Position numbers and translations under genes: made by a program | Source: Candidatus Omnitrophus magneticus | GTDB taxonomy: Bacteria; Omnitrophota; Gorgyraeia; Tantalellales; Tantalellaceae | Assembly (NCBI GenBank): GCA_000954095.1 | Contig: JYNY01000372.1 | Span: forward strand, 69,940 to 133,939 | Reading direction: 5' to 3' | DNA length: 64,000 bases | Notes under the pieces: model-generated | What the model saw: the letters and a program-made list of their open reading frames with translations, nothing else | Told to the model about the DNA's origin: nothing | Database searches by the model: none | Shown: positions 35,270 to 47,236 of the stretch, piece by piece | Layout: each line of letters starts with the position of its first letter | Position numbering within the stretch: the stretch's first letter is position 1

Positions 35270-36864
35270 ATGGCTATAAAAATATTGATAAGCGATCCTT
35301 TAGCAAAAGAAGGAATTGAAATACTTAAGAGTCATAAAGAGTTTATTGTTGAAGAAGTTTCAAAACTTACCGAAGATGATCTCGCTAAAAAAATAAAAGG
35401 ATATGACGCGCTCATAATACGGAGCGGTACAACCGTTACCGCGAAAATTATTGAGGCAAGCGACACGTTGAAAGTTATAGGGAGAGCGGGCGTAGGTGTT
35501 GATAATGTAGATGTGTCAGCCGCTTCTAAAAAAGGAATAGTCGTAATGAACGCTCCCACAGGGAACACTATTTCAACCGCGGAACACGCGTTTAGTTTGA
35601 TGTTGTCTCTTTCTAGGAATATTCCAATGGCGAATCAATCCGTTAAACAAGGCAAATGGGAACGCAAAAAATTTATGGGAGTGGAGCTATACGGAAAAGT
35701 GATTGGTATAGTCGGGCTCGGCAGAATCGGAGGAGAAGTCGCGAAAAGAGCGCAGAGTTTTGAAATGAAAGTAATAGCGTTTGACCCATATCTTTCAAAA
35801 GAAAAAGCTAAAAGTTTAAATATCGAGTCGGTTGATTTAGATACACTTTTTCAAAAATCTGATTTTATAACAGTTCATACGCCTTTGACAGACGAGACAA
35901 AACATCTTATAGGTGAAAGCGCGTTTAAAAAAATGAAAAAAGGCGTCAGGATAATAAACGCCGCGCGCGGCGGGATTGTCGATGAAAAAGCTTTAGCGGA
36001 AAATATTAAGTCAGGTAAAGTCGCGGGCGCGGCATTGGATGTTTTTGAGTGCGATGAAGAGCCGCCCGTAGACAGTGTTGTAATCCCTATGGAAAATATT
36101 ATAACAACGCCGCATTTAGGCGCGTCCACGGAAGAAGCACAGGTAAACGTGGCGATAGATGTAGCGCATTGTGTATCTGACGCGCTTTTAGGAAAGGGGT
36201 ATCGTAACGCGGTAAATGTTCCAACAATTGACGCAGAACTATTGGATGTTATGCAACCGTATATAAATTTGGCCGAAAGACTTGGTTCAATACAAGCACA
36301 GTTAATCAGCGCGCCGATTCAAGAAGTAAATGTGAAATACACAGGTGAAATGGTTAAATTAGATACCGGCATAGTAACTAGAGCCCTTATGAAAGGAGTT
36401 TTTGATCCGATTCTTGAAGAGCATGTGAATTATATAAATTCACTTTTTATAGCGAAAGAAAGAGGAATAAAAGTATCAGAACAGAAAACAGCGGATATAA
36501 CTGATTTCGCAAATCTTATTTGTGTTGAAATAAAAACTAGCGAGGCAAAACATTTTATTATGGGAACTCTTTTTTCAAACAAAGAACCGAGAATTGTAAA
36601 GATGGATAAATTTTATGTTGAGGCAATTCCTGACGGATATATGCTCGTTATTTCAAATAAAGATGTGCCGGGTATAGTCGGACAAATTGGAACAATTCTT
36701 GGTAAATCAAAAGTAAATATCGCGGGTATAAGTTTTGGCAGGGATAAAGCCACAGGCCAAGCCATAAGTCTTTTGAATGTTGACAGTGAAGTTTCAAAAG
36801 AGGTGTTGAAAGCCTTGAATAATATTACGGATGTTAACAGTGTTACACAGGTAAAGGTGGGATT

Positions 36865-36868
<4 letters not shown>
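35270..36868 (+). CDS. serA: D-3-phosphoglycerate dehydrogenase, long form
   Basis: 532 residues, the long SerA with two regulatory domains. It oxidises 3-phosphoglycerate with NAD, the first step of serine synthesis. The NAD motif GLGRIGGEVAKRA is at about 149-161. Catalytic residues lie in NAARGGIVDEKAL (Arg), the ECDEEPP segment and TTPHLGASTEEAQ (His). The allosteric substrate-binding domain (about 325-450) and a C-terminal ACT domain (about 457-530, DVPGIVGQIGTILGKSKVNI) are complete. It overlaps the next gene by four bases. Confidence 0.95.
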
Positions 36869-39176
<2,308 letters not shown>

Positions 39177-39195
39177 CCAATTTTAGGAGGCGAGT

Positions 39196-39864
39196 ATGAG
39201 AAGTAAAAAATTTTTTGTCATGGTTACGGCGTTAATTTTTATGGCTGAATTTCTTATGTCGGGTTGCGCTTTGAATTATTATAAGCAAAGCCCAAAGAGC
39301 AGGAAAAAGATTAATGAGTTAGAAGCTAAGGTTGATGAGCTTGAGCGCTTGCGTAAAGAAGAACAGGATAAATTTGCGAATGTGAAAGATATGCTGGAGC
39401 AAAAATTACGTGATCAAATAGATAATGATCAGATAAGTTTAAAAATGAGAGATGAAGGGCTTGTTATAGTTCTTTCTGATAATATTCTTTTTGCTTCAGG
39501 TAAGGCGGAATTACGTGATGAGGCATTACCTATTTTACAAAAAGTTTCTGCTATTATAAAAAGTGAAGTGCCTGATAAAAATATAGGAGTCGGCGGGCAC
39601 ACGGATAATGTCCCGATAAAATATTCCAATTGGAAGTCAAATTGGGAACTTTCTACAGCAAGGGCGACAACAGTTCTTTATTATTTAGAGTCGCAAGGCG
39701 TATTGTCTGAAAGGCTTTCCGCGACAGGGTATGGAGAATACCGGCCTGTTTCTTCAAATGATACTGCGCGCGGACGCGCGCAAAACCGGAGAGTCGAAAT
39801 AATGATTTTACCGGAATATAAAAAAGAGAAACAAGAAGATACATCGACTACGTACGAAAAATAA
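39196..39864 (+). CDS. OmpA-family lipoprotein, peptidoglycan binding
   Basis: 222 residues. A type II signal with lipobox LMSGC places a lipid-modified Cys at about 24. A coiled-coil segment (about 38-75) follows, then a C-terminal OmpA domain (about 85-210): LVIVLSDNILFASGKAELRD, VGGHTDNVPI, WELSTARATTVLYYL and GRAQNRRVEIMI. Such domains grip diaminopimelate in peptidoglycan, so it tethers the outer membrane. The form is between Pal and MotB; no membrane segment beyond the signal is seen. AGGAGG precedes the ATG. Confidence 0.9.
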   Translation: MRSKKFFVMVTALIFMAEFLMSGCALNYYKQSPKSRKKINELEAKVDELERLRKEEQDKFANVKDMLEQKLRDQIDNDQISLKMRDEGLVIVLSDNILFASGKAELRDEALPILQKVSAIIKSEVPDKNIGVGGHTDNVPIKYSNWKSNWELSTARATTVLYYLESQGVLSERLSATGYGEYRPVSSNDTARGRAQNRRVEIMILPEYKKEKQEDTSTTYEK

Positions 39865-39873
39865 GTTTAACCC

Positions 39874-39921
39874 AAATCGCGCAAGGTTCTCTTTTTAGGA
39901 GGGCCTTGCGCGATTTATTTT
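39874..39921 (+). terminator. Terminator-like hairpin with a ribosome site in its loop
   Basis: AAATCGCGCAAGG (39874-39886) and CCTTGCGCGATTT (39904-39916) form a perfect 13-bp stem, followed by ATTTTGTTT. The 17-base loop contains AGGAGGG. The next start codon is at 39931. It could terminate the lipoprotein mRNA, or expose or bury a ribosome site for uppS. Confidence 0.7.
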
Positions 39922-39930
39922 GTTTAGATA

Positions 39931-40671
39931 ATGATTGAAAATATTAAAATAATTTCCACGGCAGAAGAGAATAATAGCGTATTGCCCAAACATATCGCTA
40001 TTATAATGGATGGTAACGGCAGATGGGCTAAAAAGCGGGGTTTAGCGCGTATCGCCGGTCACATAGAAGGCTCAAAAACTGTGCGGAAAATTGTGGAAGC
40101 ATGCGCGAAACAAGGTATAAAAGCGCTGACATTATATACTTTTTCTTCTGAAAATTGGAAACGGCCAAAAGAAGAAGTAAATGAACTTATGGCACTATTG
40201 GCAAAAGGTTTAAAAAATGAGACAGAGCATTTAGTTGCCAATAATATAAAATTTAATGTTATTGGACGTGTTGAAAACCTTGGTAAAACTTTGTGTGATG
40301 AGATAGCGAGAGCCCGTGAAAAGACAGCAAAAAATACCGGTATGATTTTGACCTTGGCGTTAAATTACGGTTCTAGGCAGGAAATAACTGACGCGATGCG
40401 CGTAATATTCGGAAAAATTGAAAAAGGGGAAATCAATCTTAGTGCCGTTACGGAAGAATTGGTAGAGGATTTTCTTTATACATCGAATTTGCCGGCAGTA
40501 GAGTTTATTATAAGAACCAGTGGAGAGAAACGGCTAAGTAATTTTTTATTGTGGCAGGCGGCATACAGCGAGTTTTATTTTACTGAGACATTATGGCCTG
40601 ATTTTGGAGAAAAAGAATTATTAGAGGCATTAGAGGAATATGCGAAACGGGAGAGAAGATTCGGCGGATAA
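39931..40671 (+). CDS. uppS: Undecaprenyl diphosphate synthase (isoprenyl transferase)
   Basis: 246 residues. It condenses isopentenyl diphosphate units onto farnesyl diphosphate to make the carrier lipid for peptidoglycan and O-antigen. The signature HIAIIMDGNGRWAKKRG (about 21-37) contains the catalytic Asp. The block LTLYTFSSENWKRPKEEV and the C-terminal IIRTSGEKRLSNFLLWQAAYSEFYF are complete. It overlaps cdsA by 32 bases. No good ribosome site lies right before the ATG. Confidence 0.96.
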   Translation: MIENIKIISTAEENNSVLPKHIAIIMDGNGRWAKKRGLARIAGHIEGSKTVRKIVEACAKQGIKALTLYTFSSENWKRPKEEVNELMALLAKGLKNETEHLVANNIKFNVIGRVENLGKTLCDEIARAREKTAKNTGMILTLALNYGSRQEITDAMRVIFGKIEKGEINLSAVTEELVEDFLYTSNLPAVEFIIRTSGEKRLSNFLLWQAAYSEFYFTETLWPDFGEKELLEALEEYAKRERRFGG

Positions 40672-41482
40672 ATTTTTAAGAAGAACCATTGTAAGCTTGT
40701 TGATGATAACGTGTATAGGGGTGGTTATATATGTTTTCCCATTATGGCTTTTTACGTTAGTTGTTACAGGTTTTGTTGCAGTTGCTTTGATTGAGTTTTT
40801 TAGGATGACGGAAAATCGTGGTATTGTCGCCGCAAGGCATGTAGGTACTTTTATAGGTTCTCTTTTTCCCCCCATTTTATATTTAGGAATGATATACCCT
40901 GCCGTAAAACAATATGAATTTTTTTTAGCGGTTCTTGTATTTTTCTTTGTTTTTATTATTCAGTTTACTAGAAATGGGAATAATGCGGATCATCTTGTGG
41001 AGATGGGTGTTTTTTTATTTTCTATTTTTTATATCAGCGTTATGATGTCATTTTTTTTAAAAATTAGGTTTCTCGCGAACGGCGCGAATTTAGTGGCGTT
41101 TATTATTATTGTTACTAAAGGCGCGGATATCGGAGCGTATTTAGGAGGACGGAAATTTGGAAGGCATGATCTTTTTCCGCGTATAAGCCCTAACAAAACA
41201 TGGGAAGGTTTTTTTTGCGGGATTTTGATGAGTATAATTTTATCTCTCGCGCTTGGCAGAATGTTAACAGGATTTTCTATGGCGCATATCGCGCTTTTAA
41301 GCTGTTTCTTCGCGGTAATCGGACAGTTCGGTGATTTAGCCGAGAGTCTTATAAAAAGAAATTGTAAGGTAAAAGATTCCGGCGCTTATTTCGCGGAAAT
41401 AGGAGGCATATTGGATTTGGTAGACAGCCTTTTATTTTCAGCTCCGATTTTTTATTTTTATCTTCAAATCATAAATATGTAA
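40640..41482 (+). CDS. cdsA: Phosphatidate cytidylyltransferase
   Basis: 280 residues and about eight membrane segments. It makes CDP-diacylglycerol, the precursor of phospholipids. The signature GQFGDLAESLIKRNCKVKDSG near the C-terminus and ISPNKTWEGFF are complete. It starts inside uppS, with GAGG upstream of the ATG. The order uppS-cdsA-dxr-rseP is the common bacterial one. Confidence 0.95.
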   Translation: MRNGREDSADKFLRRTIVSLLMITCIGVVIYVFPLWLFTLVVTGFVAVALIEFFRMTENRGIVAARHVGTFIGSLFPPILYLGMIYPAVKQYEFFLAVLVFFFVFIIQFTRNGNNADHLVEMGVFLFSIFYISVMMSFFLKIRFLANGANLVAFIIIVTKGADIGAYLGGRKFGRHDLFPRISPNKTWEGFFCGILMSIILSLALGRMLTGFSMAHIALLSCFFAVIGQFGDLAESLIKRNCKVKDSGAYFAEIGGILDLVDSLLFSAPIFYFYLQIINM

Positions 41483-41536
41483 TAATCCTTAAATCTGAAA
41501 AGTCCTAACGTAAGAATTCATCTTAGAAAGAGATAA

Positions 41537-42679
41537 ATGAAAAACATTGTTTTATTAGGTTCGACCGGTTCTATTGGAAAAAATGTTTTAGAAGTGGCGC
41601 GTAAATATCCTGATAAATTTAAGATTATAGCAATAGCGTCAAATGAAAACATATCTATTCTCGCGGAACAAGCCCGGGAATTTCGGCCCTCCGTAACAGT
41701 TGTCAAGAATGCTGATTGTTATAAAGATTTAGTCAGTGAGGTGGGCGGCATATCTAATGTTACCGCGGGCGAAGAAGAAATGGCCTGTTTAGCGGAACAT
41801 CCTAGCGCCGATATTATTTTTATAGCTATTTCCGGGATAGCCGCGCTTAACCCGCTTATCCGCGCCATTAAACAAGGGAAAACAATAGCTCTCGCGAGTA
41901 AAGAACCAATAGTATCCGCGGGCAGGATTATTTCCGCATTAGTAAAAAAATATGGCGCTAAAATTATTCCTGTGGATTCGGAGCATAGCGCGCTTAATGA
42001 ATGTTTATACGGCAGAAATATTGCGGATGTTAGAAAATTTTATATAACAGGGAGCGGCGGGTCGCTTAGGACTAGAAAAAAAGAGGAGTTAGAAAATATT
42101 TCTTTAGATGAAGTCTTGGCTCATCCTAAATGGGATATGGGGAAAAAAATCACGGTTGATTCCGCGACCATGATGAATAAAGGGCTTGAAGTTATTGAGG
42201 CTAAGTGGCTTTTTGATATAGCGGCTGAAAAAATAGATGTTGTCATACATCCTGAAGCTATAATACACTCTATGGTTGAATTTTTGGACGGTACAATTCA
42301 GGCAAGTTTATTTTATCCGGATATGAAATTTCCCATTTTAAAGGCGCTTTCATATCCTGAAATTTTCGAGTCTAGTTTTAGCCGAGTTGATTTTGTTTCG
42401 ATTGGCAAAATGACGTTTCATGAGCCTGATAGAAAAATGTTTCCGGCACTTGATATGGCGTTTAACGCTTTGAATATCGGAGGGACAATGCCGGCGGTTT
42501 TAAATAGCGCCAATGAAGCTAGTGTGAAATTATTTTTGGAAGGTAAAATTAAGTTTAATGAGATTATAAAAAAAATTCAAGAAGTGATGGGGAAACATAC
42601 TGTTATTGCAGAACCATTGCTTGGAGATATTATGAATGCCGAAAAATGGGCGTTTAGGGAGGTATTAGAAAATTGTTAA
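41537..42679 (+). CDS. dxr: 1-deoxy-D-xylulose 5-phosphate reductoisomerase
   Basis: 380 residues. It makes methylerythritol 4-phosphate in the non-mevalonate isoprenoid route, which feeds UppS just upstream. NADPH motif GSTGSIGKNVLEVA at about 7-20; active-site blocks PVDSEHSAL, GSGGSLRTR, HPKWDMGKKITVDSATMMNKGLE. Length normal. It overlaps rseP by 7 bases. Confidence 0.96.
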   Translation: MKNIVLLGSTGSIGKNVLEVARKYPDKFKIIAIASNENISILAEQAREFRPSVTVVKNADCYKDLVSEVGGISNVTAGEEEMACLAEHPSADIIFIAISGIAALNPLIRAIKQGKTIALASKEPIVSAGRIISALVKKYGAKIIPVDSEHSALNECLYGRNIADVRKFYITGSGGSLRTRKKEELENISLDEVLAHPKWDMGKKITVDSATMMNKGLEVIEAKWLFDIAAEKIDVVIHPEAIIHSMVEFLDGTIQASLFYPDMKFPILKALSYPEIFESSFSRVDFVSIGKMTFHEPDRKMFPALDMAFNALNIGGTMPAVLNSANEASVKLFLEGKIKFNEIIKKIQEVMGKHTVIAEPLLGDIMNAEKWAFREVLENC

Positions 42680-43797
42680 CTGTAATTATAGTTTTGGTCA
42701 TTTTTAGCGTGCTTATTTTGATACATGAAGCGGGGCATTTATTTGCCGCTAAACGCGCGGGTATATGCGTGGAAATATTTTCTTTAGGGATGGGGCAAAA
42801 ACTTTTCGGCGTGAAAATCGGCGAGACAGAATACAGATTATCGCTTTTTCCTTTCGGCGGATATTGTAAAATGCTGGGAGAAGACCCAAATGACGCGAAA
42901 GGCCTGCCAAATGAAATGTTTTCAAAATCTGTCGGGTCCCGTTTTTGGGTAATAGTATCAGGCGCTTTAACAAATTATATTTTCGCTTTTTTATTGTTTT
43001 GGGTTATTTTCATGATGGGCGCGCCAACTGTTACAAATAAGGTCGGAGACCTTCTTGAAGGATACCCGGCTAAAAATGCCGGTATAGAAAAAGGCGATAG
43101 AATTGTTTCTATAAACGGCATTAAAACGGTTTATTGGGAAGATATTTTATCCGCGACAAAAGACGAATCATTAAAAAATAATGTACTTAAAATTGAAGTA
43201 GAAAGAAATGGGAATAATAAGACGTTTGATATTACGCCCAGTTTATCTGAATGTAAAAACATATTTGGACAGTCTATAAAAAAGCCGTTATTAGGAGTCG
43301 CGCCGCAAAATGAAATTCTTCATGTTTCATACAATCCGGCACAGGCTTTATATTTCGCGGGACAAAAACTTTTGGGGCTTACCGCGATGACTTATAAGAT
43401 GTTAGGTCTTATTCTTACAGGCGGAGTTTCAGCGAAAAATTCATTATCAGGGCCAATAGGAATAGTGTATTTTATAAAAGAAGCGGCGCATATGGGTTTT
43501 ATTCCAGTGTTACTTGTGACCGCTCATTTAAGTATGGCGCTAGCGATATTTAATCTTTTACCGTTTCCAATACTTGACGGCGGGCATATTATATTTTTAT
43601 TAATTGAAAAAATTAAAGGTTCACCTTTAAGTATTCGCATTCAGGAAATTTTAACAAACGCGGCGTTTGTTTTACTTATATCTTTTGTGCTTTTTGTTTC
43701 TTGGCATGACGCGTTAAAATTTACGCCGCTAGGAAAATTTTTAAAACTAGAAACAAAATCTACGCAGAGGACTACAGACGGGATTGCGCAAAAATAA
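42673..43797 (+). CDS. rseP: RIP metalloprotease RseP (site-2 protease family)
   Basis: 374 residues, about four membrane segments. The zinc motif HEAGH is at about 18-22 in TM1 and the third ligand in LPFPILDGGH (about 300) in TM3. One PDZ domain lies in the periplasmic part (about 120-190, LEGYPAKNAGIEKGDRIVSING). It cleaves membrane-embedded anti-sigma factors and signal-peptide remnants. The start is TTG at 42673, with AGGGAGG upstream inside dxr. Confidence 0.95.
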   Translation: MLTVIIVLVIFSVLILIHEAGHLFAAKRAGICVEIFSLGMGQKLFGVKIGETEYRLSLFPFGGYCKMLGEDPNDAKGLPNEMFSKSVGSRFWVIVSGALTNYIFAFLLFWVIFMMGAPTVTNKVGDLLEGYPAKNAGIEKGDRIVSINGIKTVYWEDILSATKDESLKNNVLKIEVERNGNNKTFDITPSLSECKNIFGQSIKKPLLGVAPQNEILHVSYNPAQALYFAGQKLLGLTAMTYKMLGLILTGGVSAKNSLSGPIGIVYFIKEAAHMGFIPVLLVTAHLSMALAIFNLLPFPILDGGHIIFLLIEKIKGSPLSIRIQEILTNAAFVLLISFVLFVSWHDALKFTPLGKFLKLETKSTQRTTDGIAQK

Positions 43798-43841
43798 AAA
43801 GGTATAACAAACAGTATTCGTGGTGTTCGTAAAGGAGTAGT

Positions 43842-44819
43842 ATGATAGTTGTTACAGGCGCGGCTGGTTTTATAGGAAGCTGTCTTCTTTGGCAGTTGAA
43901 TAAAGCGGGAATAGAAGATATCGTCGCGGTAGACATTTTAGACAATACTGAAAAATGGCGCAATTTAACCGGCAAACGATTTAAAGATTATTTTCAAAAA
44001 GATGAATTTTTGTCTTTGGTATTAGAAGAGAAGTTACCTAAGCCTAAGGCAATTTTTCATATTGGAGCCTGTAGTTCTACCACTTTACTCGACGCGGATT
44101 ATTTTATCAAAAATAATTATGAATATTCTAAAACCCTTGCGAAATGGGCGTTTAAACATGGCGCGTATTTTTTTTACGCTTCAAGCGCGGCTACGTACGG
44201 TAACGGAGAAAAAGGATATAATGATAATGACGATGCCACGCCGTTCCTCATGCCTTTAAATATGTATGGCTATTCAAAATTATTATTTGATAATTGGATA
44301 TTAAATGAAACGAAGAATTTTACTGACAGCGCGAAAAAAGTTACAGGTTTTAGATTTTTTAATGTATTTGGCCCGAATGAATATCATAAGGCTGATATGA
44401 TGAGTGTTGTGTGTAAAACCTTTAATTCTGCCCGATACAAAGGCCGTATACAGCTTTTTAAATCATATAAACCGGAATACGCGGATGGCGAACAAAAAAG
44501 GGATTTTGTATATGTTAAAGATGTAGTTATGGTGATGAATTATTTTTTTAATAATCCGGTGCGTGGTATTTTTAATTTAGGAACAGGCGCGAGTCGGACT
44601 TGGAATGACCTTGCGCGGGCTGTTTTTAAGGCTTTGGGCAAAGCGTCGGTAATAGAATATATTGATATGCCTGAATATTTACGACCTAAATATCAATATT
44701 TTACTCAGGCAAATTTGGACAATTTGCGTAATATTGCCCGATGCGCGCATAAATTTATGAGCTTGGAAGACGCTATTAAAGATTACGCGGGGTATCTTAA
44801 AAATAATGATTATTTATAA
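43842..44819 (+). CDS. hldD: ADP-L-glycero-D-manno-heptose 6-epimerase
   Basis: 325 residues. Rossmann motif VTGAAGFIGSCLLWQL at about 4-19. Family-specific features are IFHIGACSSTTLLD, the catalytic YGYSKLLFD, FRFFNVFGPNEYHK and EQKRDFVYVKDVV. It makes the heptose of lipopolysaccharide inner core, which supports a Gram-negative type outer membrane. No other heptose gene is in view. It is 44 bases after rseP, preceded by AAAGGAG. Confidence 0.94.
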   Translation: MIVVTGAAGFIGSCLLWQLNKAGIEDIVAVDILDNTEKWRNLTGKRFKDYFQKDEFLSLVLEEKLPKPKAIFHIGACSSTTLLDADYFIKNNYEYSKTLAKWAFKHGAYFFYASSAATYGNGEKGYNDNDDATPFLMPLNMYGYSKLLFDNWILNETKNFTDSAKKVTGFRFFNVFGPNEYHKADMMSVVCKTFNSARYKGRIQLFKSYKPEYADGEQKRDFVYVKDVVMVMNYFFNNPVRGIFNLGTGASRTWNDLARAVFKALGKASVIEYIDMPEYLRPKYQYFTQANLDNLRNIARCAHKFMSLEDAIKDYAGYLKNNDYL

Positions 44820-44869
44820 GACGTTGATAGAAAATAGTATTTTTGTTGCGTAAAAATATGACACTAAAC

Positions 44870-44897
44870 TTGACGCGGTTAAGATAATTGGTATACT
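44870..44897 (+). promoter_or_regulatory. Promoter for the membrane protein at 44977
   Basis: TTGACG (44870-44875) and TATACT (44892-44897) are 16 bases apart, one mismatch each from the sigma-70 consensus. The start codon is 80 bases downstream. Confidence 0.65.
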
Positions 44898-44976
44898 TGA
44901 GGTAATGTTGAAATAATTGCGGATGTATTTTTATCGGCGAGAGAGTCGCTAGTTTTATAAAACGGGAGGGGGAAAT

Positions 44977-45780
44977 ATGGGAATTTTTCAAGCAGTAAAG
45001 CAAGGGTTTTGTAAATCTTTCAAACTGGGCGGGGTAATAGGAATTTTTTTATTTTTTAATCTTATTATTGGTTTATTAAGTTTGCCGTTAACAGATCCAG
45101 CGAACGCGGGGAATCCTGTTATGCTGTGGGCGTCAGTAGGAATGAGTTTGATATTTTTTGTGATATTTGTTTTTCTTCAGGGCGGTGCAATGGGGATAGT
45201 GAAAGATGAAATGAAAACAGGCGTTATAAATTTAGGAAAATTTTTAAGTTATGGAGCTAAATATTATTTAAGAATTTTAGGCCTTTTATTGTTATATATC
45301 TTAATAGCGATAGGTGTAGTCCTTATTTTAGCGCTTATAAGCGCGGGTGTTCTTCTTCTTGGCGATAATGTTTTCACAAGGAGTATTGTAGCGGTTATTG
45401 TTACGATTACAGCTGTCGTCAGTATAACACTTTTAATTTATCCGATTTATACTATAGTGGTTGATGATATGGGACCTATTGCCGCGTTTAGAAGAGGTAT
45501 TCTTGTCGCGTGGAGAAATTTCGCGAGAACTCTTGGCGTTTTTATGTTAATGCTTTTAATCAGTGTGGGTATTTCTCTTTTAATAGGATTTATTGCCGGT
45601 CTTGCGACGGTTCCGATGGGAGAGATGGGAGGGAGAATTGTACTCGCGGTAGTAAATGCGGTAGTTCAATCCTATATACCTTTAGTTATGATGATTTCTT
45701 TAATGTCTTTTTATATGTCACTTACTTCATCATTGGATGAACAAAAACCTTGTGAGTGTTGTTCAGAACCAAAAGAATAA
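44977..45780 (+). CDS. Polytopic membrane protein, unknown family
   Basis: 267 residues with about six hydrophobic segments. A long cytoplasmic or periplasmic C-terminal tail is short and ends with a Cys pair (PCECCSEPKE). The fold resembles small bacterial membrane proteins annotated as glycerophosphodiester phosphodiesterase membrane domain, with the VAWRNFARTLGVF helix, but I would not name it. GGGAGGGGG precedes the ATG; it has its own promoter and a terminator, so it is monocistronic. Confidence 0.8.
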   Translation: MGIFQAVKQGFCKSFKLGGVIGIFLFFNLIIGLLSLPLTDPANAGNPVMLWASVGMSLIFFVIFVFLQGGAMGIVKDEMKTGVINLGKFLSYGAKYYLRILGLLLLYILIAIGVVLILALISAGVLLLGDNVFTRSIVAVIVTITAVVSITLLIYPIYTIVVDDMGPIAAFRRGILVAWRNFARTLGVFMLMLLISVGISLLIGFIAGLATVPMGEMGGRIVLAVVNAVVQSYIPLVMMISLMSFYMSLTSSLDEQKPCECCSEPKE

Positions 45781-45819
45781 TCAGAAAAAGAAAATTAAAA
45801 TATATTATTCAGTTAATAT

Positions 45820-45857
45820 AAAAACGCCTCTCATTAGAGAGGCGTTTTTATTTTTTT
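45820..45857. terminator. Bidirectional terminator between convergent genes
   Basis: AAAAACGCCTCTC (45820-45832) and GAGAGGCGTTTTT (45837-45849) form a perfect 13-bp stem with an ATTA loop, with A-run before and T-run after. It serves the + gene ending at 45780 and the - gene ending at 45872. Confidence 0.93.
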
Positions 45858-45871
45858 GTTCAACTTGAAAA

Positions 45872-47182
45872 TTATAAAAATATACTTTCCGGCTGTAATG
45901 TGGTTTCCATGACGGTTTGCCAAAGTCTGCTATTGGGGTTTATTTGTTTGCGTTTTTCTATTGTCATATTTATTGGAACATGGGTATAGTGATGGTTCCA
46001 GTATCCTATGAGTATGTTTGTTTTGCCTGCCATACCCGCATGTACCGCGCTTTGCGCGAGGACTAAGGAATACGCGGAATCGAACGCGTTAGCGGGAACG
46101 CTTCTAATAATATAACTTGGATCAATATATTTTACGTTTGCTTCCACATTTTTTTCGCTAAAAAATTTTTCTATTTCTGTTTTTAAAAAATTGCCGATAT
46201 TTTTAAATTTAATATTACCGGAAGCGTCTTGGGTTTCTTTATCCATAGTTTTTTCAATAATTGATTGTCCAGCGCCTTCGGCTACAACTATAACCGCATG
46301 CCTTTTTGATTTGTTTTTTACGCGGTTTTCAAGGCACGCGAGGAAGCCGTCTTCTCCATAAAGTTTAAAAGGTACTTCAGGGATTAGGCAGAAATTAACG
46401 TTACTACTGGCTAAACTCGCGTGGCTCGCGATAAATCCGGAAAATCTGCCCATTAGCTTGACTAGCCCAATTCCGTTAGGCGCGCCTTTTGCTTCAACAT
46501 GAGCGCTATCTATTACGCGCATGGCTTCTTCAACCGCTGTTTCAAAACCAAAAGATTTTTCAACATAGTTGAGGTCATTGTCTATAGTTTTTGGTATAGC
46601 GATTATAGATATTTTTAGGTTTCTTTTTTTTATATGTTCGACCAATACTTGCGCTCCGCGCATTGTGCCGTCTCCGCCGATTACGAATAATATTTTGATA
46701 TTGCGTTTAATAAGTGTATTTACCATTTCTTCCGGGTCTTGCGGCCCGCGAGACGAAGAAAGAATTGTGCCGCCTGTGGTATGGATATTGTCAACATTAT
46801 CAGGGTTAAGGAAGAGCGGCTCTAATTCGGATTTAGAAGTTAGGCCCTTATATCCGTAATGAAATCCTAAAACTTTATTACAGCCGTACCTTTCAAATAA
46901 TTCTATTACAATAGCCCTGAGGACATCATTTATGCCCGGGCAAAGCCCGCCGCATGTTACGATTCCGCATGTTATTTCTTTAGGATTAAAGTAGATAGTT
47001 TCTCTAGGTCCTGCCAGTTCGAAAAATGTTAGTCCGTTTTCGTCTAGTTCTTTAGCGATTTCTTCTTTATGAACATGATAAATTATGCTGGCAGTATCAG
47101 AGATAAAACTTTTTTGTTTTTTTAATGCTAATGGTGATTGTATGGCTGGTTTGCCAAGATTGTCTACTGGGATAGTATTCAT
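45872..47182 (-). CDS. 6-phosphofructokinase, PPi-like clade with ATP-type active site
   Basis: 436 residues, longer than E. coli PfkA (320). It phosphorylates fructose 6-phosphate. GGDGTMRGA carries Gly at the position that is Asp in pyrophosphate-dependent enzymes, which suggests ATP as donor; but PKTIDNDL has the Lys typical of the PPi-clade, where E. coli PfkA has Gly. This combination occurs in plant and trypanosome ATP enzymes and some bacteria. The extra 100 N-terminal residues also fit that clade. It lies 54 bases after the glycosidase gene, on the same strand. Confidence 0.9.
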   Translation of the reverse strand: MNTIPVDNLGKPAIQSPLALKKQKSFISDTASIIYHVHKEEIAKELDENGLTFFELAGPRETIYFNPKEITCGIVTCGGLCPGINDVLRAIVIELFERYGCNKVLGFHYGYKGLTSKSELEPLFLNPDNVDNIHTTGGTILSSSRGPQDPEEMVNTLIKRNIKILFVIGGDGTMRGAQVLVEHIKKRNLKISIIAIPKTIDNDLNYVEKSFGFETAVEEAMRVIDSAHVEAKGAPNGIGLVKLMGRFSGFIASHASLASSNVNFCLIPEVPFKLYGEDGFLACLENRVKNKSKRHAVIVVAEGAGQSIIEKTMDKETQDASGNIKFKNIGNFLKTEIEKFFSEKNVEANVKYIDPSYIIRSVPANAFDSAYSLVLAQSAVHAGMAGKTNILIGYWNHHYTHVPINMTIEKRKQINPNSRLWQTVMETTLQPESIFL

Positions 47183-47236
47183 AGTTTTGGAACCTATTTA
47201 TGGGATATGCCTCGGATATTTTACTGAGGCGGAAAA

